Below the pieces are notes generated by a model. It was not told where the DNA came from. It did not search any database and was given only the letters and a program-made list of their open reading frames with translations. From Pseudomonadota bacterium (GTDB lineage Bacteria > Pseudomonadota > Alphaproteobacteria > Rhodospirillales > Magnetospirillaceae), in assembly GCA_023437865.1 (NCBI GenBank), contig JAEZFE010000113.1, positions 1-7,074 of the forward strand: a stretch of 7,074 nt of DNA, in the 5' to 3' direction. This document shows, one piece after another, positions 5,734 to 7,074 of the stretch. The translations under genes and the position numbers were made by a program. Every line of letters starts with the position of its first letter. Position 1 is the first letter of the stretch.

Positions 5734-6216
5734 CTAGGCGATTGCCTCCAGCTGCTCGTCGGAAAGGTTGCCGGGCACGATGGTGATGGGCACGCGCAGC
5801 TTGCCGATGAATTTGCCGGTCATGGCGGTGACCAGCGGGCCGGGGCCGCCCGGGCCGGTATCGGCGGCCAGCACCAGGATCGAAATCTGCGGCTCCTCGT
5901 CGATCAGCTTGATCAGTTCGTCGCGCGGGTTGCCCTCGCGCACATAGAGCACCGGCAGGTGGCCCGAGATGTCGTTGACCTCGGCGGCGATGCGCTGGAG
6001 CAGCTCCTCGGCCTCCTGCCGGGCCTCGGCGCGCATCAGGTTGCCGATGGTAGCGAAATGCTGGAACTCGGCGGGCTCGACCACGCGCAGCAGCGCGACC
6101 CGGCCGCTAGTATGGCGGGCGCGGCGGCAGGCATAGCGCAATGCCGCTTTCATCTCCTCGGTATCGTCGACCACCACCAGGAAGACGCGGTTGCTGCTGG
6201 GACGTTCCACCGCCAT
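5734..6216 (-). CDS. Universal stress protein (UspA family)
   Basis: The 160-residue protein has the Usp fold pattern: strand FLVVVDDTEEM (residues 12-22) with the acidic adenine-contact position, helix KAALRYACRRAR (23-34), VALLRVVEPAEF (40-51), a long helix rich in Glu/Arg (61-81), VLYVREGNPRDELIKLI (89-105) and ISILVLAADT (111-120). The nucleotide motif near 121-135 is altered: G121-x2-G124-x9-G134 is kept, but the usual following Ser/Thr is Lys135. ATP binding may therefore be weakened; this is inference. ATG 6216 is preceded by GGGGGG at eight nucleotides and by GGAGA almost adjacent. It begins 16 bp after the TIGR02186 gene, so it is probably cotranscribed. The physiological signal is unknown. 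Confidence 0.9.
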   Translation of the reverse strand: MAVERPSSNRVFLVVVDDTEEMKAALRYACRRARHTSGRVALLRVVEPAEFQHFATIGNLMRAEARQEAEELLQRIAAEVNDISGHLPVLYVREGNPRDELIKLIDEEPQISILVLAADTGPGGPGPLVTAMTGKFIGKLRVPITIVPGNLSDEQLEAIA

Positions 6217-6232
6217 GTCTCCATCCCCCCGC

Positions 6233-6976
6233 TCAGTTCTTTCTCATCACCACGGCAGCCGCCCATCCGGCGGAGGCCGCAAGCAGAACCGCGATGATAC
6301 CGTAGAGTGCCGCCTGCTGGTGGGCGAAATCGTACACGTCGGCACCGACGCCGATCTTCGAGATCACCAGCGGCGTGGTCTGGGCGCTTACCACATCGCC
6401 ATTGGCGATCAGATAGACCTCGACCAGATAGGTGCCCACCGGCACGTTGGCCGGGAAATGCACGTCGGTGCGGAACAGGCGGCGGCCCAGGAAGCCGATG
6501 TCCTGCACGGAATCGCCGTACAGCCCCTGGGATTGCTTGAGGCGGATCAGCGCCTGGCGGTATTGCCCGCCATCGGCCTTGCCATCCTTGGGGCGGATGT
6601 CGAGGTCCAGATGCTCCAGGCCGATCTGGTGGCGCTCCAGCACCGCGGGCGGCGCGATCTCGGCCAGCGGCCGGGTGGCGGCGACGCGGTAGAACGACGG
6701 AGCGTTGCCGATCTCCGCCAAGCCCGAATTGATCCAGATGCCGACGGTGCGGTCCTTGCGGCGGATGGTTTCGGCGCGGTTGGGACCGCGCACCACCACC
6801 ACCACGTCGGTGCCGCTGGTCCCCGGCACTTCCTCGACGGCGCCGAAAAGCAGCACGTCGGTTCCCGCGAAGCCGGTGGTGATGGCGACCAGATGGCGCG
6901 ACAGGTCGGCCACCAGCGGCTCGGCCCGGGCCGGGGCCGCCAGCAGCACGAGCGCGAGGGTCAGGATGCGGATCAT
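6233..6976 (-). CDS. TIGR02186 family exported membrane-anchored protein
   Basis: This 247-residue protein has a signal peptide (about residues 1-18, cleavage after APARA), a periplasmic beta-rich domain, and one C-terminal membrane segment (about 222-243) ending in the short basic tail MRKN. Recognisable stretches are LVAITTGFAGTDVLLFGAVE (29-48), DVVVVVRGP (57-65), VGIWIN (78-83), FRTDVHFPANVPVGTYLVEVYLI (168-190) and VYDFAHQQAALYG (214-226). These fit the uncharacterised alphaproteobacterial TIGR02186 family, which to my recollection is often next to a TauE/SafE-type exporter and may be linked to sulfur compound handling. No catalytic motif is visible and the biochemical role is unknown. 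ATG 6976 has a strong purine-rich site (GGAGGGGG, about 6982-6989). It follows the upstream partial gene by 31 bp and precedes usp by 16 bp. Confidence 0.85.
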   Translation of the reverse strand: MIRILTLALVLLAAPARAEPLVADLSRHLVAITTGFAGTDVLLFGAVEEVPGTSGTDVVVVVRGPNRAETIRRKDRTVGIWINSGLAEIGNAPSFYRVAATRPLAEIAPPAVLERHQIGLEHLDLDIRPKDGKADGGQYRQALIRLKQSQGLYGDSVQDIGFLGRRLFRTDVHFPANVPVGTYLVEVYLIANGDVVSAQTTPLVISKIGVGADVYDFAHQQAALYGIIAVLLAASAGWAAAVVMRKN

Positions 6977-7007
6977 GTCAGCCCCCTCCCCTGTCGTCGC
7001 GGCGCCC

Positions 7008-7074
7008 TCAGCGGGCCAGTTGCTCGGCGATCTCGGTCAGCGGCGCGCGGGCGCGCGGCAGGTAAAAGCCCAGG
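7008..7074 (-). CDS. C-terminal tail of an unidentified upstream gene
   Basis: Reading back from a TGA at 7008-7010, the frame is open to the right edge and encodes PGFYLPRARAPLTEIAEQLA plus a final R. It is GC-rich coding-like sequence, 31 bp ahead of the TIGR02186 gene and in the same direction, so it is probably the preceding operon member. Twenty-one residues are too few to name a family. Neighbours of TIGR02186 genes are frequently TauE/SafE exporters, but this soluble-looking helix tail neither supports nor excludes that. Confidence 0.55.
   Translation of the reverse strand, partial: LGFYLPRARAPLTEIAEQLAR

Noticed and set aside
4955..5737. Plus-strand open frame of 260 codons opposite nfu
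   Set aside because: It is a shadow of nfu: it crosses the terminator and the nfu promoter gap and has no family signature.
1..7074. CRISPR arrays, tRNA genes, insertion sequences or defence genes
   Set aside because: No spaced direct-repeat array, no cloverleaf with a recognisable T-arm, no transposase-like frame and no terminal inverted repeats were seen on either strand.

Overview
The window is a densely packed, GC-rich stretch of bacterial chromosome in which every supported gene lies on the minus strand, so transcription runs right to left. Gene content and protein style suggest an alphaproteobacterium, most likely Rhodospirillales and resembling Magnetospirillum or Phaeospirillum. The pointers are a TIGR02186 membrane protein (an alphaproteobacterial family), a mitochondrial-NFU1-type Nfu protein, an intracellular PHB depolymerase and a single-domain SUMT. 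The taxonomic placement is an inference from memory of these families.

Layout in transcription order (right to left). At 7074-7008 is the C-terminal tail of an unidentified gene. It is followed by a TIGR02186 exported, membrane-anchored protein (6976-6233) and a UspA-type stress protein (6216-5734), closely spaced and probably one transcript. After a 116-bp gap with a candidate promoter comes an Nfu-type Fe-S carrier (5617-5069), which ends in a strong Rho-independent terminator (about 5027-4996). Next is a tight five-gene run: a Bax-like glucosaminidase (4966-4064), cobA/SUMT (4026-3253), a UreH_2/TauE-like membrane protein with conserved Cys motifs (3218-2472), a SCO1/SenC copper chaperone (2459-1860) and cobB/cbiA cobyrinate a,c-diamide synthase (1863-556). 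The last two overlap by 4 bp and both begin with GTG. A 194-bp intergenic region, AT-rich in its phaZ-proximal half, then leads to the N-terminal 120 residues of the intracellular PHB depolymerase phaZ (361 to the left edge).

Functionally the five-gene run combines two themes. One is tetrapyrrole/cobalamin synthesis (cobA makes precorrin-2; cobB amidates the corrin ring). The other is envelope and oxidase maturation (the UreH_2-like protein with SCO, presumably for CuA or other copper/thiol chemistry). The maturation pair sits between the two cob genes. The phaZ upstream region contains a perfect inverted repeat that fits the CTGC-N3-GCAG form I recall for the PHB-responsive repressor PhaR. 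This is the most testable regulatory observation here, although a simple hairpin after cobB is an equally economical reading.

I saw no tRNA, rRNA, CRISPR array, insertion sequence or defence system. Apart from the operon architecture and a few regulatory candidates, this looks like ordinary core chromosome.
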